Assembly (NCBI GenBank): GCA_009809945.1
Contig: WTPW01000160.1
Coordinates: 462,976-526,975 of the forward strand
Direction of reading: 5' to 3'
DNA: 64,000 nt
From: Gigaspora margarita
Taxonomy: Eukaryota; Glomeromycota; Glomeromycetes; Diversisporales; Gigasporaceae
The notes beneath the pieces were generated by a model. The model had not been told where the DNA came from. It ran no database searches and saw only the letters and a list, made by a program, of their open reading frames with translations. Both the position numbers and the translations under genes were made by a program. Shown here in pieces: positions 34,230 through 46,103 of the stretch; the stretch's first letter is position 1, and each line of letters opens with the position of its first letter.

Positions 34230-34305
34230 AATTAACTTAGTAACAACATTTAGAATTAATAAGTATATTAATAGACAGAAATTTAATATTTTAAGAAATT
34301 TCTAG

Positions 34306-34378
34306 TGTTTACAAAACCAACCACGCCCATTATGAAGCGGTAGCACAAGAATGGACGCACAAGTATGCTAGTAAGTAG
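34306..34378 (+). pseudogene. Ubiquitin-conjugating enzyme E2 (Ubc4/UbcH5 type), C-terminal exon only
   Basis: After a TTTCTAG acceptor the frame reads VYKTNHAHYEAVAQEWTHKY-ASK-stop, matching the C-terminal helix of class I E2 enzymes of the Ubc4/5 group (usual end REWT-x-KYA). The catalytic Cys domain is not found upstream; a SPRY fragment sits there instead. GTAAGT at 34371 could also be a donor joined to the TTACAG acceptor near 34476, which would add a short tail. Most likely a captured or truncated exon. Confidence 0.6.
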
Positions 34379-35135
34379 ATAATTTTTTTTGTACATGTTT
34401 GCCTTTTCTTGCTATTTTACCTCTAACAGTTTTTTCTTACGATTTAATTTGAATTTCTATTTAAACCATATTACAGTATGGGGGCCAAAGAATTGCAACG
34501 CAAAAAGTCAGTTACCAAATTTAATGAGTACTATATCTTGTTAATTAAATAAAAAGGCTACAACAACCTTTAAATTTTGTTGGTTGCATTATTGTATTCG
34601 ACTGCACTTCTTGAACACCTTTATACTCAAATTTATTTATTTAAAAATTTTTATTCTTAAGAATATTTTGAATACAATTGTTCTTTAACAAGAACAAATA
34701 ATAATAACCAATCTTAATATAATATGTTCGATTACTGGCACAAAGGCAAAGAATTATCATTTCAATATAGTGATAAAAACCTCTATAATAATACAATATA
34801 TTATAGTATATCTCTTATTATAAAATGACATCAATTTCGTTTCATTTTCATTGGTTTGCTAAAAATGTTACTGCCCTTAAACCAAAAAAAAACTAATTTT
34901 TGCGCTGAAATAGTTAGATATATTCATAGCACAAATATGAAAGAGCAACTATGATTAAGGGTTCATAATTATTTTGCATCAACCCAAAATAACTCACGTA
35001 CATATGTTAGCAGTGCTCTGAACCTCTTTATCCTAGCAATATAAATAAACAGTCAAAGAATTAAGCATGTGCAAAATGGATACCATATGTTCAAACTGAA
35101 AAGAATTTTTTATAATAACCAGAAAATTTTAACTT

Positions 35136-35684
35136 TTAATTAGAGTTTCGCCTAAAGATGGATGTATTTATATAGTATTCATATAGTAAAATTTGGGGCA
35201 AATTTAATATAAGTATCATATACTGCAGGAATCTGACATTAACCAATAGTAAAATTATTTTTTTTATTAAGTTAACATCTTTTTAGCTTCTAATTAAAGT
35301 TGTAGAGCTGGGGTTTATGGATCTAATAGTAAAATTTCATTAAAATCGGGCTAGTAATTCTAGAGATATTTTAATTTTGCTCTTTATAATCTTATAAAAT
35401 TTCTTTACAAATTTGTAAAGAAATTAAAGAAATTTTATAAGATTATAAAGAGAAAATCAAAATATCTCTAGAATTACTAGGCCGATTTTAATAAAATTTT
35501 ACTATTAGATCCATAAAACCCAGCTCTACAACTTTAATTAGAAGCTAAAAAGAGGTTAACTTAATAAAAAAAATAATTTTACTATAGGTTAATGTCAGAT
35601 TCCTGCTGTATATAATACTTATATTAAATTTGCCCCAAATTTTACTATATAAATACATCCATCTTTAGGCGAAACTCTAATTAA
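35136..35684. mobile_element. 549-bp near-perfect foldback element
   Basis: The arms start TTAATTAGAGTTTCGCCTAA and end with the inverse TTAGGCGAAACTCTAATTAA. They are inverse copies along almost their full length, meeting near 35408-35425 (ACAAATTTGTAAAGAAATT). Arm segments (TTTTTTATTAAGTTAA and AAAGTTGTAGAGCT) are shared with the foldback at 39976-40310, so the two form one family. Confidence 0.9.
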
Positions 35685-36875
35685 GTTGTACTTATCTAAT
35701 GTTCCTTGTTTTAGCATGGCTACTACCCTAATATTGTATGTAATTAATATATTAGTTTGAGATTTGGGTATGAAAAACTGAAACAATAATAGTTCTGAAT
35801 TCTTTTAACATTTCTTGAAGTTCATAATCTTAACCAAGTATATGGTTTTTTTAGTGAATTGACTCAATTATCATTGATCGACTTAGATCAATAATCAAGT
35901 ACCAATTAATGGGCTCGAGCAACAATAGGTCAATCAATGATTGATTATACTGATCGATCAAATAAGTATATATTTGATCGATCAAAATATTTTTTAAAGG
36001 TAGGGTAGGGTCGGTTGCAAATATTTTTCATGTAATATGCATTACACAAATAGATGTTGACTTGGAAGGTATGTAACAATAATTATGTTTTTGTTTTATT
36101 GTATTTTTATTTTTAATTTTTTTTATTTTTTTGAAAATAACAGTTAAATCACCAGTTACACAGATCAATATCTATATCTAATATAGATCTCTAATATAAC
36201 GAACCTTTTTATAATGAACTCTGGATATAACAAACTCAAGATTTCTTATTTTAATATTAGTTCAGTATAACAAGAGCTACAGCTCTTAAGAAAACATAGT
36301 AATTCTATATAACGAACTTTTTTTTTGGCCAGAACCGAGAATTCGGTGTAAAAAGAGTTGACTATATACTCTTTTTTTCTGCTTGTGCTGTACTTTATTT
36401 TTTATTTTTTATTTTTTTGCTAACAAACTTTTTCTTTTTTTTATATACTGTATATCATATCGTCGTCATTGTTTGTTGGCACTTTTTTTCATCACTTTAC
36501 TGGGGTTCTACGTCGCTTTCTGGTACTGTGCCATGTTGCATTCATTAGTATGGTATTGTGTCGCATTGTCATGTCATGTTGCAGTTCATTAGTGTACTGT
36601 TGTATTGCATTACTAGTTCGCATTGTGTTGGTTCCGTGTGTTGGTATCGTTTTGTGTCACATTTCAATGGTATCAGATATTTGGCCTGTGTTTGTCTTTC
36701 CATTGGCAGTGTATAAATAACAGATTATAGCAGCAGTAGGTTTAGATTAGGGTTATGGATAGATTTATAGTAAGGGTTAGAATAGAATTAGAATGTTAGA
36801 GCAGGCTTAATAACAAGGTTAAGGTTAAATAGTAGTGCATAAGAGTTAGAATCATGTTTTTATAGGGTTATTGCT

Positions 36876-37556
36876 TGATTCCCCGAAAGTTAGTTCCCCG
36901 CCAGCTCATTTTTCCGACACTATATCCCCGACAGAATGTTTCACCTACAGCATTTTTTGTTGATAGAATCTTTCCTCGACATACCATATTTTCGACCTCC
37001 CCTTTCCTTGACAGGACATATTTTCGAAAAGACATTTTACTGACATGACGTACTTCAGAAAGAATATTTTTCCGACATGACTTGTTTCCGACATCTTTTT
37101 CTGACAAGATCTTTCCCTGACTAGAAATATAATTATTGGGTAGAGTGATATATTCGTGTTCATCACATCACATGATTAAGCACTCGGGCTAAATTAGGGT
37201 TAGGGTTAGGGTTAGATTAGGGTTAGGTGATAGTATAATTTAGGCTGAGTTGATAGTGCTAGTAAACAAAATGACGTGTTGAATGATTTCACGTGATGTG
37301 ATGATTACTGGGTTTATCGTTCTTGTCAGAAAAAGTGCATTCAATAAAACTTATTGTCGGAGAAAAGTCAAATTAGAAATATGTCATATCAGATAAATGT
37401 CTTGTCGAAAATATGAGATGTTAAGGAAAGGAGATGTCGAAAGCATGATATGTCGAGGAAAGATTCTGTCAACAAAAAGTGCTGTAGGTGAAACATTCTG
37501 TCGGGGATATAGTGTCGGAAAAATGAGCTAGCGGGGAACTAACTTTCGGGGAATCA
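36876..37556. mobile_element. 681-bp inverted-repeat element with TTCCCCGACA motifs, nested
   Basis: The ends TGATTCCCCGAAAGTTAGTT and their inverse AACTAACTTTCGGGGAATCA bound arms of about 250 bp. The arms are a diverged tandem array of a 15-25-bp unit built on TTTC(C)CCGACA. The centre holds a TTAGGG tract (37194-37228). ORFs with CRG/SEKD composition on the minus strand are by-products. Confidence 0.8.
37194..37228. repeat. Interstitial telomere-type repeat (TTAGGG)n
   Basis: TTAGGGTTAGGGTTAGGG followed by a degenerate continuation at the centre of the 36876-37556 element. Comparable short tracts lie at about 4788-4830, 9008-9022, 22918-22935 (inverse) and 32982-32998 (inverse). Confidence 0.9.
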
Positions 37557-38076
37557 TACCGTAATCTTTTATAGTAATGTGGTTCTAATTGGAGGCTAGG
37601 GTTAGATTACAAGGTAAGTTAGCATTTAAATTAATATTAGATTGCAGGGCAGATGTTTATTATTAATATATTTGTGATAAGATATAGTATTTTTAAAAAT
37701 TGGTTTGCACATTATAATACAAAATAAATACGAAATAAATATCTGATATCAGATATAAAATAATGCAAAATAAATAATGTATAAAATACTAATAACAGAT
37801 AAGTTATCTGTTATAAAATAATATAAATAACTGATAATAAAGCAGAGAAGCCTAATTGTGAAATAAGATACCTATGAAGGTTATATTTTAATTTGATAAT
37901 TGATCAATGATTGACCCAATGATTGATCGATTATATATGCTCGAGCTTATAAATTATATGCTTGATCGATTATACTCGATTAAATTGCATAATCAATTTT
38001 TGATTGATTATTGAAAATTTTTTTAATCAATTATCGATCAATGATTTTTTTGTCGAGTCAATTCACTAGGTTTTTT

Positions 38077-39137
38077 GCTTAAAAAGCTTCAAAGCCAGAA
38101 GGTTCGTTGCATTGCAAGTACTATAAAATAGAATAAAAGGCTATTTTTGAGGGCGTGATTTTTCTTGACTTTATTTTTTTCTTGGTTAAAGTTACAAATC
38201 AATATAGTATTTGTATAGCAAAGCAATTGTATTTAGTCTTGTGAGTGCAGTTTCTTTTTAAGAAACCCCTGAAAATGGCAATTAAAAAAAGCCTACTGCT
38301 GCAATTTACTATTAAAAATAGGCCTATCATATAGATGTTAATCACTCAAATTTCATATTAAAAATTTTACCCCAGTGATCTGCATAACAAATCATATGGC
38401 TGCTATGCAAAGATTTACGCTCATGCTCTCTATTTCAAAAATTTACATTAAGTGTTTTGGTCTGTAATATGAAAATGTTTACACTCAACAAGGTTTTGGC
38501 TTTATTGATCAAAATAAATTTATCTAGTTCTATATACTAAAAATATATATATATATACATCGATTATTCAATGATCGTTATTTAGGGATCACTTTTTAGA
38601 TTAATTTACAATTTTAGAAAAAGGAAGGCATAAATATCACATCTTTTTATATAATAATATATAATTCTTGTTATGTTTTTAAGCTTAATAATACGCTTGT
38701 ATTTAATTAAGCTTATGTAAAAAAATATTTATTAGAGTAAAACAGGTATGAAAAAATTTAGTATTATAATACTAGAGAGTGATCTTGACCATGTAAGTGT
38801 TGCCTCAATAAATAGTTTTTATAATATTGCGAAAATGTTCAAATAAATTAGAAGTTTCGATATAACTAAAGATGGGATAAAATGCATATTAGCGCATTTT
38901 CAAATTATGCACATTAATGCATGCATAATAAAATATAAAATAAATTTTGATGAAATAAAATGTGCATTAATAAGCAAGTATGGAACCTAACTCTAAATAT
39001 AACCTTGAGGATTATCTAGATATTTTAATTATTAGAGGATCAGATATGGCATTTTTTGTGTGATCATTAATTACTAGATTTCTTAATAGATTTATATAAT
39101 TAAAAATAAAATTAATAATATTAGTTTTAAATAGTAT
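38077..39137. other. No gene seen
   Basis: AT-rich spacer with an AT microsatellite at about 38545-38558. No bounded element or ORF supported. Confidence 0.55.
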
Positions 39138-39975
39138 GTTGTAATTAGAGTTTGGAACTGGTTTTATTTATAAAAACCAGTTGTAACTACATTTAAAAAA
39201 ATCAAACCGGGTTGGACCCAGATTTGGTATGCAACTGGTTATCCAGTTTATAAAATAAAACCAAATTTAACTTAAAGTTCGGGCATTTGAATGCAACCGA
39301 ATGTTCGATATATAAACTAAAACTGAGTTTATTATACAACACAGTTAATATCAAATAGAAAATTACGTATAGTAATAGTATTAAAAATGATTGAAAATAA
39401 ATTAAAATTTGCACATTTACTGTATTAAATAGAATAATGATTATATTTGGAATTCACTTAATTACTAATTCTGATAAGATCAGCACTATTTTTATATTAG
39501 AATTTGAGAAAATTACTATGTGTTTTACTATGTGCTGAAATCTGACAACCATGACTAGGGTTCCAAATCGGGTGACCCAGTTTTGTATGCCATATTTGGT
39601 CAAGATTTTCAAAATTCTGGCCTTTTTCAATTATCTCCTTATTAATAATAAAATTTACAGATAAATAATAATTCTATATAGATTATCAAAAATGTTCTCA
39701 GATTTTTCTATTATTTTCGAGCTATCTAATCTATAAAAATAAAAAAAAACAGGTCACAGTTACCTGTTTGACCCATTTTGTTTGATTTTAGAATTTAGAT
39801 AACTCAAAAACTAATATGAGGATTACAAAACTCTATCCAGAAATTTGTAGAAAAGTTACTCTTCTGCAATTTCGATAATAATTAAAAGCAGCTTAAAAAG
39901 ATCAGTTTTCTAAAATTATTAATTAAATATAGTAAAAAAAATGGGTCAAAAAGCTTGGAACCCTAACCATAACTA

Positions 39976-40310
39976 TAAAAAGTAATTTTTTTATTAAGTT
40001 AATAGCTTATATCAATTAATTGAAAGTTGTAGAGCTCACTGAAACGCATATAATGGTAGTTAGATCATTCAAGTCAGCCTAGTATATGCTGAGATATCAT
40101 TAAAAACAATTGGTCAACTATATAAAATTTCTAGTTTGTTTATATAGAATTTTATATAGTTAGCCAATCATTTTTTAGTGATATCTCAGTGTGTACAGGG
40201 CCAATTTGAATGATCTAACCACCTTTGGATGTGTCTCAGTGAGCTCTACAACTTTCAACTAATTGATATGAGCTATTAACTTAATAAAAAAATTACTTTT
40301 CATTTCACAG
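39976..40310. mobile_element. Foldback element nested in the 39146-41288 element
   Basis: The arms AAAAGTAATTTTTTTATTAA and TTAATAAAAAAATTACTTTT fold around CTAGTTTGTTTATATAG, about 330 bp. It shares arm sequence (TTATTAAGTTAA, AAAGTTGTAGAGCTC) with 35136-35684. Confidence 0.8.
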
Positions 40311-40439
40311 TTATCAGATTTTAGCATATAATAAAAGTTTATATTGTACTTATTCCCAAAAATTACTATTGTCCCAATATGGTAATAGTGCCAATCTTAT
40401 TCAGATCATCAATTAAGTGGATTCTAACGGACCTACCAA

Positions 40440-40765
40440 GAAATTAATTATTGCAATTAATTTTGTCATGTTTATATACAATTGCAATTATTGCAGTTTG
40501 TATAATTTTGTGACCCTATAATTGATTTTTTTATGATTAAATAATAGTGATTGCGATCATGACTGCTAAAGCCAAAGCCAGCCAATTTATCATGAATCTG
40601 AGTTTGTATCAAGCTCAGATTTATAATAAATTAGCTAGCTATAGCAATCGCGATTGCAATCACAATAATTTAATCATATAATAGGGGTCAATACAAACTG
40701 CAATAATTAAAATTATCATAAAAATAATTGATCCCCAAATAATTGCAATTAATTGCAATTAAATT
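40440..40765. repeat. Second inverted repeat in the same element
   Basis: The arms contain repeated TTGCAATTAATT/AATTGCAATTAA motifs, with the centre near 40600 (AATCTGAGTTTG...CAAGCTCAGATTT). It is either a decayed foldback or part of the parent element. Confidence 0.6.
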
Positions 40766-41795
40766 CAATTTACTTTTATGAAATGATCTTGATAGCAAAT
40801 ATATGGTAAGTAAGCTAATTAAAAATTGCACTTAATTGACTCTTTGTAGCTCGCTACCAATAAACTAATCGAGTTTCAAATATGATCCAAAATAAATTCT
40901 CTATTATTAGCTTTGCATAAGCAATATTGTTAAATTTGTCTTCTGGTAGTTTTCATGCCACATATAATGTTTGATAAAACACATAATTGGCAACCTGGTC
41001 AAAGTTAAAAACGCAAAAAAAGGGATAAATTTTATTTATAGTAAAGTTGTATAAGAATGGATTATTTGAAGAACCGTGCATAATTTAATTTTAAAGGCTG
41101 ATTAATAATTGAACCCTGGCCAATTTGAGTACTGCTAATTACCCGGTTTGGGTTCATTCAGATCATATATATAACCAGTTGTATTTATACACCTGGTTGA
41201 ATATTCTTCAAATTTAGACCCAGATTTATTAACAATTCGGGTGGACCCAAGTTTAAAACCAGGTTTATACATCTGGTTCCAACCTCTAGTTGTAATTAAT
41301 TTATTAATAATAGCATATTCACTTTCATTTGCATATTCTGTATTTAGTTATTCAATTTTCAACCACTTTTGGCCTATTGAATAAGATGCATAATATCATA
41401 ACTTCCTTATTTTAAGCATTTTGATTAATAAATGTTCATAGACTATTAAGTTTTCATAGGCTTATATAGTTTATTTCAAAATGTATCAGTTAATAAATAC
41501 TCACTATCTACTTAATATAATTAAAAAAATAAATAAGAAAAGCAATTCACTATAAACCTTATTCTAAATATTTTTTGATTAATGTTCATGTACTAGAAAT
41601 TCATGAATCTAAATAGCTTATTTTAAATACTTTGTTTAATAATTTAGTAATTCAATAATTGCATACTTACTAGATTTAAGTTGATAGCATAACATTGCTA
41701 AACTAAGTTTGCAAAAATACATAGCAGACTTTTCATTTTTGTCTTCTAGTAAATAGATACTATAAAAAGATAATTTAAAGTGCTACAACTTACTA

Positions 41796-42341
41796 CTATA
41801 GGTTCCCAAAAATAAGCTACCATTTTTTTGACAATTATAAGTAAAAAAAATAGGGTAGCTTATTTTTGGGTAAAAGAGGTTTTTAGCAATCAGAAGCAGT
41901 CATTACATAGTAAAGTCCAAATTTTACTATGAAATCGATCAAAATCGCTTATATAAACTTATTAAAAAGATCAAAATGTATATACTCCAAAATTTTCATG
42001 CAAATTGGAGAACTTTTTATTATGTGAGTTTTAATTTTTACATTCATCATATATATTTTTAAAAAATTTTTAATTTTTCTGTCGAACATAAAAATTATAA
42101 CTAAAATAATAAAAAGTTCTCTGATTTGTATAAAAATTTCAAAGTATATGCATTTTGATCTCCTGATTAAGTTTACCTAAGCGATTATGAACGATTTGCA
42201 TAGCAAAATTTAGCCTTTGCTATATAGTGACCATCATCGGTCATGGGAGTAGCTTATTTTCAAGTAAAAGAGGTTTTTACGTTTTTGGATTTAAGCAGGG
42301 GGTAGCTTATTTTTGGGGAGCTTATTTTTGGGAATATATAG
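41796..42341. mobile_element. AATAAGC-family MITE, long subfamily
   Basis: 546 bp with ends CTATAGGTTCCCAAAAATAA and (inverse) CTATATATTCCCAAAAATAA, between TA dinucleotides. Almost the same length as the 50298-51162 copy minus its insertion (548 bp). Confidence 0.8.
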
Positions 42342-42839
42342 TATCTCTAATTTAACAAGGTACTTAAGATAAAACTTTAGCTTTTTTAAAAATGCAAAAT
42401 TATTTTGGATTATAGAAGTAGATACTAAACAATATATAAAATAATAGTATAAAATGTTGTAAAATCTATGTTAATTTTTAGCATAAAAAAAAGCCTAAAA
42501 AGCCAATAAAATTCACAGATTTTTACTCCAATTGTTTAATAAAATTAAAAATTTCTAGGCTATCAGGTACATTATGAAATATTTTAAGTAGCTATATATT
42601 AATATATAATGCATAATCATTTTATATCGATTAAAATTAAATATTATATATTGATTAACTTGTTATAAATTGATATATATCTATAATTGATAAATATTGT
42701 AATTAAAATATAAATCATTATACATCTGCTAATTGATAGTTATTGTATTTATTATGCCGTGAAGTGCCATCCATCTTATTTTGTTTTTTATTCTTTAAAT
42801 TACAATAATAGTTTCAAAATAGTTCAAAATATTTCAATA

Positions 42840-43228
42840 ATGCAAGTACACCAATATGATTTCACAAGCCAACTCAAACTTTTGATACTTTGCAAGAACT
42901 CTTCTAAATCTTCAAGAATGCTTTTTTAGGGAAATGATTTAGTTAGGTGCAAGTTTTTGTTTATTTATTTTCTCGTTTGATACTTTTTGTTTTTGTTTTT
43001 TTGTTTTTTTTTTAAAATTTTTTATTAATTTATTTATTTTGGTACTTTGTGAGAACATGCTTCTTTAGAAAATAATTTAGTTAGGTGCAAATATTTACAA
43101 GTTTTCGCAAGTTAACCTAGCACTTTACAAAACACAACTAAGTTTTGACAATTTCTGAATTTGAACTCTTACTTCAGAGAAATAGAAATTGGAGCTTCAT
43201 TTATTTTTTTTATTAAGTTTGCTTATAT
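42840..43228. repeat. Left half of a CATCAGCAA-family repeat copy split by an LTR element
   Basis: It matches 12430-12900 and 59400-60140 (TTGCAAGAAC, GAATGCTTTTTTAG, TTCAGAGAAATAGAAATT, TATTAAGTTTGCTTATAT) and stops at the LTR start. The sequence resumes at 62970. Confidence 0.75.
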
Positions 43229-43752
43229 TGTTATAGAATGAGTTTTATTATTATTTTTATTATTATTATTTTTATTATTTTAGTATTTTATTATTAGTTT
43301 TCTTAAAATTATTTTTCTAGTATTATTGTATTTACATATTATTATTAGTATTGTATTAATATTGCTATAAAAGGCTTAAGTTAGAAGTACAGACAAAAGG
43401 TACCATTTTTACTATTTCTGCTATTTTCTACCATTTCTACTTCTAATAATCAAAAGATATATAAACTCTAGTTTTCTGCCCTCCTGTACAATGGACTCAA
43501 ATTTCCCTTTGCTCTCTTCTAATGTTTAGAAATAATTATCTATCTTAAATATTATATTATAAATAAATAAAATATATCTTTGCCAAATAAATACTCTCTT
43601 GCTCTTTGATAAATAAATATAACAAACTGCTCTAGTAAAGTAATATTCCACTAGCACATGACTTCATATCTTCTCTGACCCTTACAAGATCTTTGTCGCC
43701 ACCGTGTGTTGTATTGCAAGTACTATATTGAAGGCAATAGTTGCTTGTAACA
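43229..43752 (+). repeat. 5' LTR
   Basis: It begins TGTTATAGAATGAG and ends GCTTGTAACA (TG...CA). It is collinear with 62374-62969 through the TTATTATT-rich start, the GGTACCATTTTTACTATTTC block and the TCTTGCTCTTTGATAAATAA block. A likely primer-binding site (TGGTCCTTCTAGCAG) starts 4 bp after it. Confidence 0.85.
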
Positions 43753-44239
43753 TTTTGGTCCTTCTAGCAGAAATCATTAAAAACAGCCAGAACCCTTAGG
43801 ACCTTTTCTCTTCTCTCTGCAAGGATATTTTCTTCTCCTTTCTTCTTCTTTTATTAAAGTTATTATTTTTGGTTTATTTGTCTGATTGAAAAAGATCCAT
43901 TTAGAAGAGCTACTTGAAGCCTCTAGCTTTTGTAGCACTAGTATTTTTCTGTTAAATTGAAAAAGATTTATTCAGAAGGGCATACTTGAAGCCTCTTGCT
44001 TTTGTAGCACTAGTATTTTCCTGTTGAATTGAAAAATATTTATTCAGAAGAGCATACTTGAATCTTTGCTTTTGTAGCACCCCATTTGTTTTAGTTTTTA
44101 TGAAATATTTTTTTTAGACCCAGATTTGAATTTTTCCCACCTTTTAGCACATTCCAGACATCCTAGTATCTAACTCTTTTCTCTCTTCTCTTCTTCTCTT
44201 AAGTTAAATTTTTAAATTGTTTGTCTCTTAGACCTCTAT

Positions 44240-44692
44240 ATGAGTAGAGCTTATCAAATCCATTTAGAACAAATTGAAGCCCACGACCTTCATCATCCCT
44301 CTCCTCTTGCCACTGAAGTTATACAAGTCACTGACCCTGATTTATCTTGTTAAATTTGTTATTTACCTATAGAATACCATAAACAATTTCATCGCTTTTG
44401 GGCTGAATATTGAGATATTTATTTTGCTCACCATTATATTCAACAAACTCTTGACGCCCATTTTATCTTAACTCTTTCTCAAGATTATAATACTCTTAGA
44501 GCTGCTGCTAGAGATATTGTTTTTAGTTGCAGATATCACAATCCTCATCTTGATCCTTTAGCAGTTATTGCTGCTCTTTTCCGTACTAATACTTATTTTA
44601 TTCTTGCTTCTACATTACCCTCTGACTTTGAAGAAAATGTTTTTGATCTCCACCTTGAAACCCCTACTATTTCTACGCCTCTACTTGGCTAA
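44240..44692 (+). pseudogene. Gag-like ORF of the LTR retroelement, two in-frame stops
   Basis: One continuous frame from the ATG (MSRAYQIHLEQIEAHDLHHP) to TAA at 44692 covers 150 codons. It is interrupted only by TAA (after PDLSC) and TGA (after FHRFWAEY). The middle reads YFAHHYIQQTLDAHFILTL and LRAAARDIVFSCRYHNPHLD. Position directly after the 5' LTR and PBS suggests a Gag N-terminal region. I do not recognise a specific Gag family. Each fragment is short and therefore easily missed by ORF finding. Confidence 0.6.
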
Positions 44693-45284
44693 GTAATCAA
44701 TAATCTTGACCATTTTCTTTTATTACTCAAGGAACTGACGAAAAGATAGATTATAGAATCTCTTCTACCTCTCGATCAATATATACTTTAGAACTACATC
44801 AGCAAATTTAAAAGAACATAATATTTCAGAATAATTTACAAAACATAAAAAACTGTAATATTACATAAATATTTTGAAAACTTGCGCAATATACAAATTA
44901 TGAAATATTACGTAAGATATTTCAAAATATTTCAAAATTTCTTACGTAATATTTCAAATATTTAAAAATATTTGAAATATTGAAAAAATGCGAGTAATGA
45001 ATTATTAAACTAACTATCAATATTCTAGAAATTTAAATTAGACTATTCAATGAATTCTTCTTATAAACTTAAATATGAGCATAAGTTCGCATTAGTTTGA
45101 AATTAAAATGGTTAATATATCAAATAAGATGGATAGAAAAATTGCAATTAAATATTCGAACTACAAAATCAATATTTTTTGAAATAAATTAGAATTATTT
45201 TAAATTTTGCACAATAAATCAAAATTTTAAGTATATATTAGATATATAAACGACATTTATTTATACTAAATTTATTGATATGTA

Positions 45285-46103
45285 AGGGCTTATTAGAAGT
45301 GAATAAAAAGTTTTTAATAAGTAAAATTTTTACCTTTTTAGAAATATAATCGTAGGTCTAATAATTAATTAAATGAATCTTTTTTGCAATGTTACAAGAA
45401 TATTAACAGGACCCCAAAATATACATAGATAGGTCAGGTATGAGTTTGCTTATTTTTGAGGTTTTTTATACAGATCTTTTCTATTTATAGTATTTTTGCT
45501 TTTTTTGAAGTTTTTTTTACAGATCTTTCCTTTTTTAGTAACCCTATAATTAACCTGACCTATCTATGTATATTTCAGGGTTCTCTATTAATAGTAATAA
45601 ACAAAGTAAACAAAAGTCAAAAGTAAACAGTAAGCGTCAACTAATATGAAATATATTCAAAATATTTTGAAATAAATAGAATCATATTTATTTACTTCAA
45701 ATACTGAGTTAAAATATTTATTATTAAATCATGAATATTTCAAATAACATCTAAACGGTATGAAATATATTATAAAAATTGATAGAGTTTAAATACAATT
45801 CGATTAAATTCGAAGCTTTTGATTCAGTTTATTTAAAGTCATTCATTATTTAATAAAATATTTAATTTTGATATTTAATTTTTCTATAATAATCACAACA
45901 TTTCGAAATAATTCTCAATTAGTTAAATTTTTTAAAGTTCACTACTATCCATTATCTATATAATTTAGTTATAATTAATTTTATTTATTTCACAAACGTG
46001 CAAATATTTTAAAGCTTATAATTTATTGGGCCAATGATTGATTTGCTAAAAAGGTAAAAATTTTACTTTTGTTTACTTCTAATAAATCCCTTACATATCA
46101 ATT
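45285..46103. repeat. Inverted repeat TAAGGG(C/A)TTTATTAGAAGT pair
   Basis: ATGTAAGGGCTTATTAGAAG near 45281 is inverted at about 46068-46100 (ACTTCTAATAAATCCCTTAC). The pair encloses the AGGACCC-family MITE 45408-45584. It may be the ends of another decayed element. Confidence 0.55.
45408..45584. mobile_element. TIR element, AGGACCC family copy 3
   Basis: 177 bp with ends AGGACCCCAAAATATACATA and the inverse ending TTCAGGGTTCT. The flanks ATATTAAC and CTATTAAT share TATTAA (6 of 8 positions), an aged 8-bp duplication. This copy shows the empty site for the nested MITE at 4733-5019. Confidence 0.85.

Larger units (their letters stand above)
35852..38068. mobile_element. hAT-like non-autonomous element, TAGTGAATTGACTC family
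   Basis: 2217 bp with inverted ends TAGTGAATTGACTC and GAGTCAATTCACTA, flanked by the 8-bp duplication GGTTTTTT (35844-35851, 38069-38076). Both subterminal regions are packed with TGATCGATCA/TTGATTGATT motifs (35875-35995 and 37900-38050). These are probable transposase-binding repeats. It contains the inverted-repeat element 36876-37556. No credible ORF. Confidence 0.85.
39146..41288. mobile_element. hAT-like non-autonomous element, TAGAGTTTGGAAC family
   Basis: 2143 bp with ends TAGAGTTTGGAACTGG and (inverse) TAGAGGTTGGAACCAGA, flanked by the exact 8-bp duplication GTTGTAAT (39138-39145, 41289-41296). The subterminal parts contain AACTGGTTATCCAGTT/ACCAGTTGTA repeats and their inverses. 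Two foldbacks lie inside (39976-40310, 40440-40765). Confidence 0.85.

Noticed and set aside
36190-36362. Possible pogo-like MITE (TATAACGAAC motifs, right end GTTGACTATA)
   Set aside because: The left terminus could not be paired with the right one; left out as a feature.
36383-36720. Hydrophobic ORFs rich in Cys and Val
   Set aside because: GT-rich low-complexity (repeats of TGTGTTG/CATTAGT) inside the hAT-like element; no family recognised.
37194-37228. Chromosome end / true telomere
   Set aside because: Tracts are short, internal, and in both orientations within elements; no terminal array.
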